Shown: positions 1 to 7,548 of the stretch, piece after piece
Position numbering within the stretch: position 1 is the stretch's first letter
Layout: every line of letters begins with the position of its first letter
From: an uncultured Collinsella sp.
Lineage (GTDB): Bacteria; Actinomycetota; Coriobacteriia; Coriobacteriales; Coriobacteriaceae
DNA: 30,502 bases
Reading direction: 5' to 3'
Assembly (NCBI GenBank): GCA_902490305.1
Contig: CABUDI010000022.1
Coordinates: forward strand, 1-30,502
Program-made: the position numbers and the translations under genes
Notes under the pieces: generated by a model
Database searches by the model: none
What the model was told of the DNA's origin: nothing
What the model saw: the letters and a program-made list of their open reading frames with translations, nothing else

Positions 1-161
1 CGGTCTTTCATGCAGCAGGGGCTCTCAATGTTTTTATGTCCTGCTCATATCGTCTCTGCCGGCACCCGGGGACACTCCTTGCTCTGGTGCATTGGGGACA
101 GGTTTGTTTGCACCAGGTCGGTGCAGATTAACCTGGCCCCAATGCGCCAATTTCGTATGCG
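1..161. other. Left-edge intergenic stretch with GGGGACA-type repeats
   Basis: No coding region is supported here. The stretch holds a GGGGACACTCCTTGC half-motif at 68-82 and a complete hairpin repeat at 91-143, described separately. The gene to the right reads leftwards and ends at 162, so the repeat lies just beyond its stop codon and could fold in its transcript. Confidence 0.5.
91..143. repeat. GGGGACAGG-type extragenic palindrome, copy 1
   Basis: The outer arms ATTGGGGACAGGTT and AACCTGGCCCCAAT pair with one mismatch, and an inner TGCACC/GGTGCA pair closes a second stem. A close relative lies at 7447-7494. GGGGACAG-type extragenic palindromes are known in many bacteria as REP elements moved by RAYT (IS200-like) transposases. 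Assignment to that class is inference from sequence resemblance; no RAYT gene is in this window. Confidence 0.7.
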
Positions 162-923
162 CTAGATGAAAAGCTCGCATTCCTTCCGCACGACGCAAAC
201 CTTGCTCAGCATCTGGGAAACAGCGGATAGTTTGCTGGAATCAAGCTTGCGAGCACCTCGCGGACATACGGCGATGCAGCGCATGCAGGAGATGCACGCC
301 TCGCCAGCTGCTCGTTTGGAGTCACCCTTGTCGATAGCACAAACGGGGCACGCCGCGGCGCATGCACCGCAGGAGACGCAATCCTCTGTTGCCTCGGGCG
401 CCATGCGGTGACCTCCAGCTTGTTTATAAGGACGATTGCCGGGGATAGAGGGCTCGGACGCATCCTCAGCCAACAGCTTTTGCTGAATTTGCTGAGCAAA
501 CTCAGCAAGCTGCGCCGCATCCTGCGCATCCGGACGACCGGCAGCAAACTGTCGCGCAATGGAATGTTCTGCAATGGCCGCAACTGCCGCGATCACCCGG
601 AATCCCGCATGCTTCGCAACGTCCTCCAGCTCTACGAGCGTGTCCTCAAACGCGCGGTTTCCGTAGACGCACACCAGAACGGCCCGCGCTCCGTTGCCGT
701 GAACCATGCCCAACCGGTCAGCCACCACAGCCGGGATTCTACCGGCATACGCCGGCACAGAGATTACGGCCACGTCGTCCTCAGTCATCGAGACAGCGCT
801 GAAATCTAGCCCGCTATCGGTCAGATCGACGGTAACGGTATTCTTGTCCAGTGCCCCGGCCACAAGGCCAGACACCTTCTGCGTTCCACCCGTCGGACTA
901 AACACAATTTCGAATACGCTCAT
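162..923 (-). CDS. EFR1-type flavodoxin/4Fe-4S ferredoxin fusion protein
   Basis: Predicted cytoplasmic electron-transfer protein of 253 aa. The N-terminal half (about 1-150) is flavodoxin-like, with an FMN phosphate-loop motif FSPTGGT at residues 8-14. The C-terminal part carries two 4Fe-4S motifs: Cys182, 185, 188, 192 and Cys210, 213, 216, 220, each CxxCxxCxxxC(P). This order and length match the EFR1 family of anaerobes, in which partner oxidoreductases are generally not known. The start is supported by a purine-rich ribosome binding site (GGGGGAGGG) about 7 bases upstream of the ATG. It is monocistronic here; downstream lies only a GGGGACAGG hairpin that may help end its transcript. Its redox partner cannot be inferred from the neighbours. 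Confidence 0.88.
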   Translation of the reverse strand: MSVFEIVFSPTGGTQKVSGLVAGALDKNTVTVDLTDSGLDFSAVSMTEDDVAVISVPAYAGRIPAVVADRLGMVHGNGARAVLVCVYGNRAFEDTLVELEDVAKHAGFRVIAAVAAIAEHSIARQFAAGRPDAQDAAQLAEFAQQIQQKLLAEDASEPSIPGNRPYKQAGGHRMAPEATEDCVSCGACAAACPVCAIDKGDSKRAAGEACISCMRCIAVCPRGARKLDSSKLSAVSQMLSKVCVVRKECELFI

Positions 924-1474
924 CGAGACACCCTCCCCCTACGTCTGGCAACGCGTCAAGCCGTTTTCACATCCAGCCAGAGTATACGGCACGTGGGATC
1001 CCCATTTTGGTGCATCAAGCACCCCAATGCACCAACCCTACGCTGTCTGCCTCTTCGTTTTGTATAAATTACGGTACAGATTGTATATATTTACGGGATA
1101 CCGCCGTGTTCTCCCGAGGTACCCCATCCTGGCCCGTGCAAAAAACGGAGTATTCTGCAACGTGACCGCGCCAGCAATACCCCGAGCGGGCAAACCTTTA
1201 GGGCGCTGCGTCATTTTGGGTTCCGACATGGCGAGAATGACGCGCCCCTGCTCCGGAAAACGACGAAATCTGACTCAGAACGCTCGCTAGGGATATCCGA
1301 AAGCCACCGTTGGCGACGTCAAATCATATGCAGACAACTCGAACTGCAGAATACTCCAAAAAATGCACGGCGCACCCCATGGGACCCATTGCCGCATGGT
1401 AGGAAACAGGCCCACGGCATCCTCTAGATGCATTCCCGAGGAAATCACATTTGAACTAGCGATCGGATACGGCA
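924..1474. other. Gene-free region with a pair of inverted repeats
   Basis: About 550 bases without a convincing gene. Short minus-strand reading frames at 1038-1229 and 1287-1475 have no recognisable product. The visible structure is a motif at 1134-1160 (CCGTGCA, A-rich run, GGAGTATTCTGCA) whose inverted counterpart lies at 1345-1370, bounding a segment of about 240 bases. I see no RNA gene or transposase. Confidence 0.5.
1134..1370. repeat. Inverted repeat pair bounding a ~240-bp segment
   Basis: The motif GGAGTATTCTGCA preceded by CCGTGCA and a homopolymer tract occurs at 1134-1160 on the plus strand and at 1345-1370 on the minus strand. In the first copy the tract is A-rich and in the second, read in the same orientation, it is T-rich. 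The arrangement resembles the ends of a small non-autonomous element, but no target-site duplication was established. Confidence 0.5.
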
Positions 1475-1512
1475 AACAAAAAGGGCCCCGAGCGTAGTTG
1501 CTCGGGGCCCTT
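1475..1512 (-). terminator. Intrinsic terminator of the DEAD-box helicase gene
   Basis: A perfect 12-bp stem (1481-1492 with 1501-1512) closes an 8-base loop. Read on the minus strand it is followed by a T-rich tract at 1476-1482. It lies just past the helicase stop codon at 1545. Confidence 0.9.
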
Positions 1513-1544
1513 GGTTCACCTCGCTCTAGCGGGCGATGCGTATG

Positions 1545-2400
1545 TTACTTGCGCTTGCCGCCGCCGTCACCGGGGCGACGGGAGCTGCCGCCGCGCTTGC
1601 CGCCACGACTATTGCCATAGCTACCACGATTATCGCGACCGCCGGCACGGCCGCCGCGGGAGCCGGCCTGGTTGCCGCCACGCCCGCCACGATAGCCGCC
1701 ACGACGCTCCTCGCGGGTATCGTCGTAGTTGCGCCAGTCATCGCGGCGATCGCGGCTGGCACGCGGATCGCGGCGATCGCGCGACTCGTTAGAGCGGCCA
1801 GCACCGCTGCGGCTGCCATTGCCACGAGTGCCCTCGCGATGCTCGCCGCCACGGCCACCGCGCTCATCAAAGCGCTTGCCGCCACGGGACTCGCCGCCGC
1901 GAGTACCACGCTCGCCACGCGAACCGCGGCCCTCGCCGCCACGGCGCTCATCACGGCCGCCGCGCTCGCCATCGCGACCGGAACGACGACGATCGCCCGA
2001 ACCACGCTTGCCGCCACGCGAGCCACGGCCCTCGTCCTCGCGCTCAACACGGCGACGACCGCCGCGGTCCTCGTCCTCGCGGCGACGGCGATGCGCCTCG
2101 CCCTGGAACTGCTTGGCACGGCGCTCGGCACGGTTGCCGCGCGGGGCCTGCTCAACGACACCAGCACCGCCGCGCTCCTCGGCAGCCACCTCGCGGGCCA
2201 CGCTCTCCACAGCCTCGTCCACGCGAGCCTGAACGCCCTCGCGCACGCGGGTCTTGCCGCCGCGCTTGGGACGGCTCGGACGCTCACCGTCGCCGCGACG
2301 CTCGTCTCGACCGCGGTTGGAACGACCGGCCACATCACCGTAATCGTCGCCGTTGCGTTTGCCGTCGCGACGCGCCTGCTCAAGCTTCTTCTTGCTCTTG
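1545..2400 (-). repeat. Low-complexity RGG/RD coding repeat in helicase tail
   Basis: This segment encodes the helicase tail with repeated short Arg-Gly-Gly, Arg-Asp and Glu-Arg units. The DNA is a degenerate repeat of CGN and GGN codons. It produces very long open frames on the opposite strand that are compositional artefacts. Slippage or recombination could change tail length between strains; that is inference. Confidence 0.7.
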
Positions 2401-3803
2401 GACTTGCCGCGCTTGGTCTTCTTCTTCACCTTAAAGGCCGCAGGATCGCGCTCGGGGTCAACCGCGGGCGGATTGGGGCCCACATGCAGGTCGCCGGCCT
2501 CGTAGATGTCGGCGGTCTTGTCCATGAGCTTCTCGATCTCGTAGAACTCATCGACATCCTGCTCGGTCACAAACGTGATGGCCCAGCCCAGCTCGCCGGC
2601 GCGGCCCGTACGGCCAATACGGTGGATGTAGTCGGTCGGCTCGGCCGGCACGTCAAAGTTCACGACGTAGCGCACGTCGCTGATGTCGATGCCGCGGGCG
2701 AGCACGTCGGTTGCCACCAACACGTCGACGGTACCGTCGCGGAAGGCCGAAAGGGCACGCTCGCGCTGAGCCTGGCTGCGGTTGCCGTGAATCGCGGCGG
2801 CCTTGATGCCCTTGCGCTCCAGACGACGGCAGCAGCTGTCGGCGCGGTGCTTGGTGCGCATAAAGACGATGGTGCGCTCCGGGCCCTCCTTCTTGAGGAA
2901 CTCGGGCAGCAGATTGTTCTTGGCCTCGATGGACACCGGGAATACAAACTGGTCGACGGTGTCGGCGGTCGACGTGGCGGGCGCGATCTCCACGCGTGCC
3001 GGGTCGCTCACCAGGTCGGTGATCTCGCCCACGGCCTCCTCGTCGAGCGTGGCCGAGAACAGCAGCGTCTGACGCTCGGCCGGCGTCTCGCGCACAATGC
3101 GGCGGACGGCGGGCAAAAAGCCCATGTCGAGCATGCGGTCGGCCTCGTCCAGCACCAGCACCTTGACCTCGTCCAGGTGGCAGGCGCCCTGCTCGATCAG
3201 GTCAACCAGACGGCCCGGCGTAGCGACCAGGATGTCACAGCCGTACTTGAGCGCCGCGGTCTGCGGCTTGTAGCTCACGCCGCCCACGACGGTCACGGCG
3301 ACATGGCCAGTGACGTCGGCAATCTTGCTCGCGACCTCGTCGATCTGCTGGGCAAGCTCGCGCGTGGGGGTGATGACGAGCATCAAGGGACCGCGACCGT
3401 TGCCCTCGGGCTTCTTGGCGCCGCGACGGCGGTTGCGACCGCCACGCTCGCGCACGGGCTTGGGCGGAGCGATGTGCTCCAGGTTGTTCATGGTCGGCAG
3501 CAAGAAGGCGGCCGTCTTGCCGGTGCCGGTCTGAGCAGCGGCAAGCAGGTCGCGGCCCTCGAGCACCACGGGGATCGAGCCAGCCTGGACAGGCGTGGGC
3601 GCCGTGTAGCCTAGGTTCTCGATAGCACGAAGCATCTCGTCCGAAAGGCCCAGCTCGTCAAAGGCGGGCAGGCTCTCGGTAGCGGACTCGACGGTCTGGG
3701 CAGCATTGGCCTCATCGGCGGCATCGAAGGCAGCCTGGGTCATGGCCTCGCGGGCCTCGTCCAGAATCTCGGCGTCCGTGACGTCGGATACAGAATTACG
3801 CAT
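1545..3803 (-). CDS. DEAD-box ATP-dependent RNA helicase with long RG-rich tail
   Basis: ATP-dependent RNA helicase of 752 aa, probably acting in ribosome assembly, RNA decay or cold adaptation. Numbered from the chosen start, it shows a Q motif near 50-73, Walker A AQTGTGKT (90-97), ITPTRELA, DEAD (219-222), SAT (250-252), ARGID and HRIGRTGR (393-400). A basic RG-rich insertion (about 115-138) separates motif I from PTRELA, which is unusual. From about residue 465 the protein is an extremely basic, low-complexity tail rich in R, G, D and E with many RGG units, expected to bind RNA and be disordered. I chose the ATG at 3803 rather than the one 12 codons upstream because AAGGA precedes it at suitable spacing. 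Tail length, near 290 residues, is large for the family. It is divergent from copA. Confidence 0.93.
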   Translation of the reverse strand: MRNSVSDVTDAEILDEAREAMTQAAFDAADEANAAQTVESATESLPAFDELGLSDEMLRAIENLGYTAPTPVQAGSIPVVLEGRDLLAAAQTGTGKTAAFLLPTMNNLEHIAPPKPVRERGGRNRRRGAKKPEGNGRGPLMLVITPTRELAQQIDEVASKIADVTGHVAVTVVGGVSYKPQTAALKYGCDILVATPGRLVDLIEQGACHLDEVKVLVLDEADRMLDMGFLPAVRRIVRETPAERQTLLFSATLDEEAVGEITDLVSDPARVEIAPATSTADTVDQFVFPVSIEAKNNLLPEFLKKEGPERTIVFMRTKHRADSCCRRLERKGIKAAAIHGNRSQAQRERALSAFRDGTVDVLVATDVLARGIDISDVRYVVNFDVPAEPTDYIHRIGRTGRAGELGWAITFVTEQDVDEFYEIEKLMDKTADIYEAGDLHVGPNPPAVDPERDPAAFKVKKKTKRGKSKSKKKLEQARRDGKRNGDDYGDVAGRSNRGRDERRGDGERPSRPKRGGKTRVREGVQARVDEAVESVAREVAAEERGGAGVVEQAPRGNRAERRAKQFQGEAHRRRREDEDRGGRRRVEREDEGRGSRGGKRGSGDRRRSGRDGERGGRDERRGGEGRGSRGERGTRGGESRGGKRFDERGGRGGEHREGTRGNGSRSGAGRSNESRDRRDPRASRDRRDDWRNYDDTREERRGGYRGGRGGNQAGSRGGRAGGRDNRGSYGNSRGGKRGGSSRRPGDGGGKRK

Positions 3804-4201
3804 ATGTTGTTGTTCCTTATCTGCACGCGCAATGGGCACGGCATGCGGCCGCGCGGGCGTGCTTGGTAGTGCGCTAATACATACAAAAACAGGTGCGCAC
3901 AGAGAGGACGTTGCTCAGCACGCTGGCGATCGCTTTGGCAGCCCTATCACGCGCCGTCCAGACGCAGCAGCTCTAAGCGATGGAGCAGATTCGCCGCCGG
4001 TTAGTATACCCGCACTCCGTATGCCCCCACGTAAACCACAGATGACGAGGCGGACGGGGCGGGCCTGGCCGATTGTCTCAATCTGTAACAGTTAGAGATC
4101 ATTTTCCCTGCTAGATGTTACAGATTGAGATGGTTGGTTGGGACGGTCCATCGGCCAACCATCCATCCTCATCTGTAACGAAATCTCATATATTATTTCT
4201 G
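3804..4201. other. Divergent intergenic region between helicase and copA
   Basis: About 400 bases with no supported gene. It holds one complete 57-bp palindrome (4075-4131), a degenerate left half of the same element near 4166-4180, and presumably both divergent promoters. A TATTAT at 4191-4196 is a plausible copA -10 box, but I see no good -35 box for it. Confidence 0.5.
4075..4131. repeat. 57-bp palindromic element, copy 1
   Basis: The left arm GTCTCAATCTGTAACA (4075-4090) pairs with the right arm TGTTACAGATTGAGAT (4116-4131) around a 25-base centre. It is the first of ten full copies in the window, all exactly 57 bp long. It sits between divergent promoters, so it is not simply a convergent-gene terminator. 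A left-half relic follows at about 4166-4180. Confidence 0.9.
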
Positions 4202-4236
4202 TACTACACACCCCCAGGGGGTATGGGTGTATAGTA
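4202..4236 (+). promoter_or_regulatory. Candidate CsoR operator in front of copA
   Basis: A near-perfect dyad: TACTACACACCC and GGGTGTATAGTA flank a CCAGGGGG core, giving the CCCCC-A-GGGGG pattern typical of CsoR operators. It ends about 46 bases before the copA start. A csoR-like gene lies at the end of the same cluster (7130-7402), so copper-responsive autoregulation is a direct inference from both observations. Confidence 0.75.
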
Positions 4237-4282
4237 TCGGCAGGTTAACAATTCCAACACCGAATCACGGAAAGGAGAAGCC

Positions 4283-6625
4283 ATGGCTCAAGATAAGTTC
4301 GACGTGGGCGGCATGACATGCGCCGCCTGCCAGGCGCACGTGGACCGTGCTGTGAGCAAGCTCGACGGCGTCGAGAACGTCGCGGTCAACCTACTCGCCG
4401 GTTCCATGATGGTCGACTACGACCCCGCGCAGGTCTCCCCCGACGATATCCGCACCGCCGTCGACCGCGCGGGCTACTCGGCCTCACCCGTCGATGCGGG
4501 CACCGGTGCCGCCGGCTCAAACGGCAGCACGCAAGCCAGGTCCGGCGCCGCCCACATGGAGTCGCCCACCAAAAAATTGGAGGCCGCCGCCTCTGCCATG
4601 CGCACCCGCCTCATCGTCTCGATCGCATTCCTTATCCCACTGTTCTACATAGGCATGGGGCACATGCTTGGTTGGCCGCTGCCTGGCGTCTTCACCGACC
4701 ATACCCACAGCATGACGCTCGCCCTCACCGAGCTCGTCCTGCTCATCCCCATCGTCTATGTCAACGACGCCTACTTTATCAACGGGTTTAAATCGCTCGC
4801 ACACGGCGCGCCCACCATGGACGCCCTTATTGCCGTGGGCGCTACCGCCTCCATCGCCTGGTCGCTCTACGCCATGTTCATCATGGCCGACCAATTAGCC
4901 GCGGGTCAGGTGCACGAGGCAATGATGACGAGCATGGACAACCTCTATTTTGAGAGCGCCGGCACGATCCTGTCTCTGGTCACCGTGGGCAAATACCTTG
5001 AGACGCGCAGCAAGTCCAAAACTGGCGGCGCCATCGAGGCACTGATTGACCTGGCGCCCAAGACCGCGACCGTCGTGGCAGAGGACGACAGCGAGACCAC
5101 CGTCGACGTCGACAGCATCCTTCCCGGCCAGGTCCTGCGCGTGCGCCCCGGCGAGTCCATCCCCGTCGATGGCGTGGTGCTCGAGGGCAGCTCGGCCGTG
5201 GACGAGAGTGCGCTCACCGGCGAGTCCATCCCCGTAGAAAAGACCGCCGGCGACACCGTCAACGCCGCCACCGTCAACCGTACCGGGTCGTTTACCTTCC
5301 GTGCCACACGCGTGGGCGCCGACACGTCGCTCGCCAAGATCATCAAACTCGTCGAGGACGCCAACGCCACCAAGGCGCCCATCGCCCGCATGGCCGACAA
5401 GGTCGCCGGCGTGTTCGTGCCCGTGGTGTTCGTGATCTCGGCCGTGACCTTTGCGGTGTGGATGGCACTGACCGGCAGCATAAACGAGGCACTCACCTCC
5501 GCCGTGGCCGTACTGGTGATCAGTTGTCCGTGCGCGTTGGGCCTGGCCACACCCGTCGCCATTATGGTAGGCACCGGCAAGGGCGCCGAGATGGGCATTC
5601 TGTTCAAGAGCGCCGAAGCGCTGGAAAATCTGCGCAGCGTGGGCACGGTGGTGCTCGATAAGACGGGCACGGTCACCCGCGGTAAGCCGGCCGTGACCGA
5701 TATCGTGGTAGCCACGCGCGCCGACGGTTCGCCCGCCATGAGCGAAAAGGCGCTGCTCAAGCTGGCCGCCGCGTTGGAGCACTCAAGCGAGCACCCGCTG
5801 GCCGAGGCGATTATGGCCGAGTGCGAGGCGCGCGGAATTGTCGCGCGCATGGTCGAGGACTTCGCCGCCGTGCCCGGTCGTGGCGTTACGGCGCGCGAGG
5901 GGCAAAACGTCATTGCAGCCGGCAACGTACGCCTGATGGACGAGCTGGGCGCGAAGGTGCCCGCCGGCCTTGCCGAACAGTTCGCCGCCGAAGGCAAGAC
6001 GTCACTGTTCTTTGCCAAGAACGGCGAGCTCGTCGGCACCATCGCCGTGGCCGACGAGGTCAAAGAGACGAGCGCCGAGGCCATCGCCGCGCTGCGTTCG
6101 CTCGGCGTCGACGTGCGCATGCTCACCGGCGACAACCGCGTGACGGCCGAAGCAATCGCCCGCCGCGTGGGACTGAACAGCAAGCAGGTCATCGCCGACG
6201 TCCTCCCCACCGACAAGGAGCGCCACGTACGCGAGCTGCAGGATGCGGGCAGCAAGGTCGCCATGGTGGGCGACGGCATCAACGACTCCCCCGCCCTGGC
6301 GCGCGCCGACGTGGGCCTTGCGATCGGCACCGGCGCCGACATCGCCAAAGAAGGGGCAGATGTGGTGCTCATGCGCAGCGACCTCATGGACGTCGCCCGC
6401 GCCATCGAGCTGTCGCGCGCGACGATCCGCAACATCAAGCAGGACCTGTTCTGGGCACTGTTCTACAACGGCATCGGCATTCCGCTCGCCGCGGGCGTGT
6501 TCTTCCCGCTCACCGGATGGCAGCTCTCGCCGATGTTTGGCGCCGCGGCCATGAGCCTGTCGAGCGTCTGCGTCGTAAGCAATGCGCTGCGCCTAAAATC
6601 CTTTAAGCCTAAAGTGGCAAAATAG
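4283..6625 (+). CDS. copA: Copper-translocating P1B-type ATPase CopA
   Basis: Cu(I)-exporting P-type ATPase of 780 aa in the cytoplasmic membrane. One N-terminal heavy-metal-associated domain carries GMTCAAC (Cys13, Cys16). The membrane ion-binding motif CPC is at 415-417, the phosphorylated DKTGT at Asp459, the hinge GDGIND at 663-668, and SEHPLA marks the nucleotide-binding domain. CPC with a single HMA domain fits the Cu(I) subgroup. The ATG follows AAAGGAG at good spacing. It is the first gene of a copper cluster with a CopZ-like chaperone and csoR downstream, and a CsoR-type dyad lies upstream. A 147-base gap with a long imperfect hairpin separates it from the chaperone gene. Confidence 0.96.
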   Translation: MAQDKFDVGGMTCAACQAHVDRAVSKLDGVENVAVNLLAGSMMVDYDPAQVSPDDIRTAVDRAGYSASPVDAGTGAAGSNGSTQARSGAAHMESPTKKLEAAASAMRTRLIVSIAFLIPLFYIGMGHMLGWPLPGVFTDHTHSMTLALTELVLLIPIVYVNDAYFINGFKSLAHGAPTMDALIAVGATASIAWSLYAMFIMADQLAAGQVHEAMMTSMDNLYFESAGTILSLVTVGKYLETRSKSKTGGAIEALIDLAPKTATVVAEDDSETTVDVDSILPGQVLRVRPGESIPVDGVVLEGSSAVDESALTGESIPVEKTAGDTVNAATVNRTGSFTFRATRVGADTSLAKIIKLVEDANATKAPIARMADKVAGVFVPVVFVISAVTFAVWMALTGSINEALTSAVAVLVISCPCALGLATPVAIMVGTGKGAEMGILFKSAEALENLRSVGTVVLDKTGTVTRGKPAVTDIVVATRADGSPAMSEKALLKLAAALEHSSEHPLAEAIMAECEARGIVARMVEDFAAVPGRGVTAREGQNVIAAGNVRLMDELGAKVPAGLAEQFAAEGKTSLFFAKNGELVGTIAVADEVKETSAEAIAALRSLGVDVRMLTGDNRVTAEAIARRVGLNSKQVIADVLPTDKERHVRELQDAGSKVAMVGDGINDSPALARADVGLAIGTGADIAKEGADVVLMRSDLMDVARAIELSRATIRNIKQDLFWALFYNGIGIPLAAGVFFPLTGWQLSPMFGAAAMSLSSVCVVSNALRLKSFKPKVAK

Positions 6626-6648
6626 GCTCACCATTAAGTCCATTTAGA

Positions 6649-6751
6649 ACGGGTTTTCCAGGTGCCCGAGATTGACCTGAAAGAGGAGCGACGCGTACTT
6701 TGGTACGCGAGCGACGGCTTGAAGGTCAAGGTCGGGTGCCTGGGAAAGCCG
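6649..6751 (+). repeat. Long imperfect hairpin between copA and the chaperone gene
   Basis: The segment beginning at about 6651 (GGTTTTCCAGGTGCCCGAG) is complementary, with mismatches, to the one ending at about 6750 (GGTCGGGTGCCTGGGAAAGCC read rightwards, given here in part). The arms are roughly 48 bases each and close on a short TTTG-containing loop between GCGTAC and GTACGCG near 6701-6716. It lies inside the expected copA-copZ transcript and has no terminal T-run. It could be an RNA processing or stabilising hairpin, or a mobile repeat; I cannot tell which. Confidence 0.65.
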
Positions 6752-6772
6752 ACACAACAGAGAGGAATACCC

Positions 6773-6994
6773 ATGCGTTTCACAATCAAAACTTCCGGCC
6801 TCATGTGCGGCCACTGCGACGCCACTGTCGAGACGGCACTGCTCAACGTGGTCGGCGTGACCGACGCCGACGCCGATCACGAGACCCAGACCGTCCAGGT
6901 GGAGTGCGCCGACACCGTGACCGCCGAGCAGCTCGCCGCCGCCGTCGAGGCCGCGGGCGAGAAGTTCCACGCCCTGTCCGTGACCGCCGCGTAG
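6773..6994 (+). CDS. copZ: CopZ-like heavy-metal-binding chaperone (HMA domain)
   Basis: A 73-aa single heavy-metal-associated domain expected to carry Cu(I) in the cytoplasm and pass it to CopA or CsoR. The metal site is MCGHC near residues 11-15, in the usual position after the first beta strand. The frame stays open further upstream, but GAGAGGAA just before the ATG at 6773 and the family's length decide the start. It sits between copA and csoR in the same orientation, which supports a copper role. The CGHC motif differs from the more common CxAC or CSHC, so binding of another soft metal is possible. Confidence 0.88.
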   Translation: MRFTIKTSGLMCGHCDATVETALLNVVGVTDADADHETQTVQVECADTVTAEQLAAAVEAAGEKFHALSVTAA

Positions 6995-7021
6995 CAGACG
7001 CTGCCTACTCAATCCTCAGAA

Positions 7022-7086
7022 GTTGCGGTGAAATAGTTCCTGTTTTAGCGCTTCAAGCCAGCAAACAAGAACTATTTCACCGCAAC
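7022..7086. repeat. 65-bp hairpin element, copy 1
   Basis: Arms of 24 bp at 7022-7045 and 7063-7086 pair with a single mismatch that would be a G-U pair in RNA. The arm begins GTTGCGGTGAAATAG. A second copy of exactly the same length lies at 21275-21339. This copy is in the gap between the chaperone and csoR genes. Confidence 0.85.
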
Positions 7087-7129
7087 CGACGGGGGCATCC
7101 GGAAGATCGACCAGAAACGAGGACCCGCC

Positions 7130-7402
7130 ATGATGGCAGACCACAAATCGGTGACCCGCATGCTCAAGACGGCACGCGGTCAGATCGACGGCATCCTGCG
7201 GATGGTCGATGAGGACCGCTACTGCGTCGATATTTCCACGCAGCTCATGGCCACACAGGCGCTCCTCGCGCGCATTAACGCCGACGTGCTCAAGGCGCAT
7301 ATCGAGGGCTGCGTGACTTCGGCAATCGAATCGGGCGACGAAGACCTCAAAGCCGCCAAGCTCGCCGAAATCGAACGCGTCGTCGACAAACTCTCCAAGT
7401 AA
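7130..7402 (+). CDS. csoR: CsoR-type copper-sensing transcriptional repressor
   Basis: A 90-aa all-helical repressor of the CsoR/RcnR family. Cys32, His57 and Cys61 match the C-H-C copper ligands of Mycobacterium tuberculosis CsoR (36, 61, 65) with exactly the same spacing, and Tyr31 precedes the first Cys as there. Copper binding should release it from a GC-rich dyad; a fitting one lies before copA at 4202-4236. GAGG at 7119-7122 precedes two adjacent ATGs (7130 and 7133); either could be used. It is the last gene of the copA-copZ-csoR cluster. RcnR-like nickel sensing is unlikely because the N-terminal His ligands of that group are not seen. Confidence 0.93.
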   Translation: MMADHKSVTRMLKTARGQIDGILRMVDEDRYCVDISTQLMATQALLARINADVLKAHIEGCVTSAIESGDEDLKAAKLAEIERVVDKLSK

Positions 7403-7410
7403 TTGGGGCA

Positions 7411-7494
7411 TTGGGGACAGACTTCTTTGCACCGTCTTGGTATTCCGGGGACAGGTACGTTTGCACCACATTGGTGCAGATTAACCTGTCCCCC
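7411..7494. repeat. GGGGACAGG-type palindrome, copy 2, with an adjacent half copy
   Basis: The full unit at 7447-7494 pairs GGGGACAGG with CCTGTCCCC and has the same inner TGCACC/GGTGCA stem as the copy at 91-143. A left-half unit, TTGGGGACAG then TTTGCACC, precedes it at 7411-7433. The element lies beyond the csoR stop codon. Resemblance to RAYT-associated REPs is inference. Confidence 0.7.
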
Positions 7495-7548
7495 TTGCTC
7501 TAAATCGGGTATAAAGGCGTGCGGCATATCGAATGAAAGGCAATTTGC

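Noticed and set aside
1038..1229. Short minus-strand frame as a small gene
   Set aside because: It overlaps the inverted repeat motif, has no ribosome binding site and no recognisable product.
1536..3614. A 692-residue open frame on the plus strand, Ala/Leu/Thr-rich
   Set aside because: It is antisense to the DEAD-box helicase, has no ribosome binding site or recognisable domain, and arises from the CGN/GGN codon bias of the RG-rich tail.
4075..4131. 57-bp elements as ordinary rho-independent terminators
   Set aside because: Several lie between divergent promoters, come in arrays, and lack a consistent T-run after the stem.
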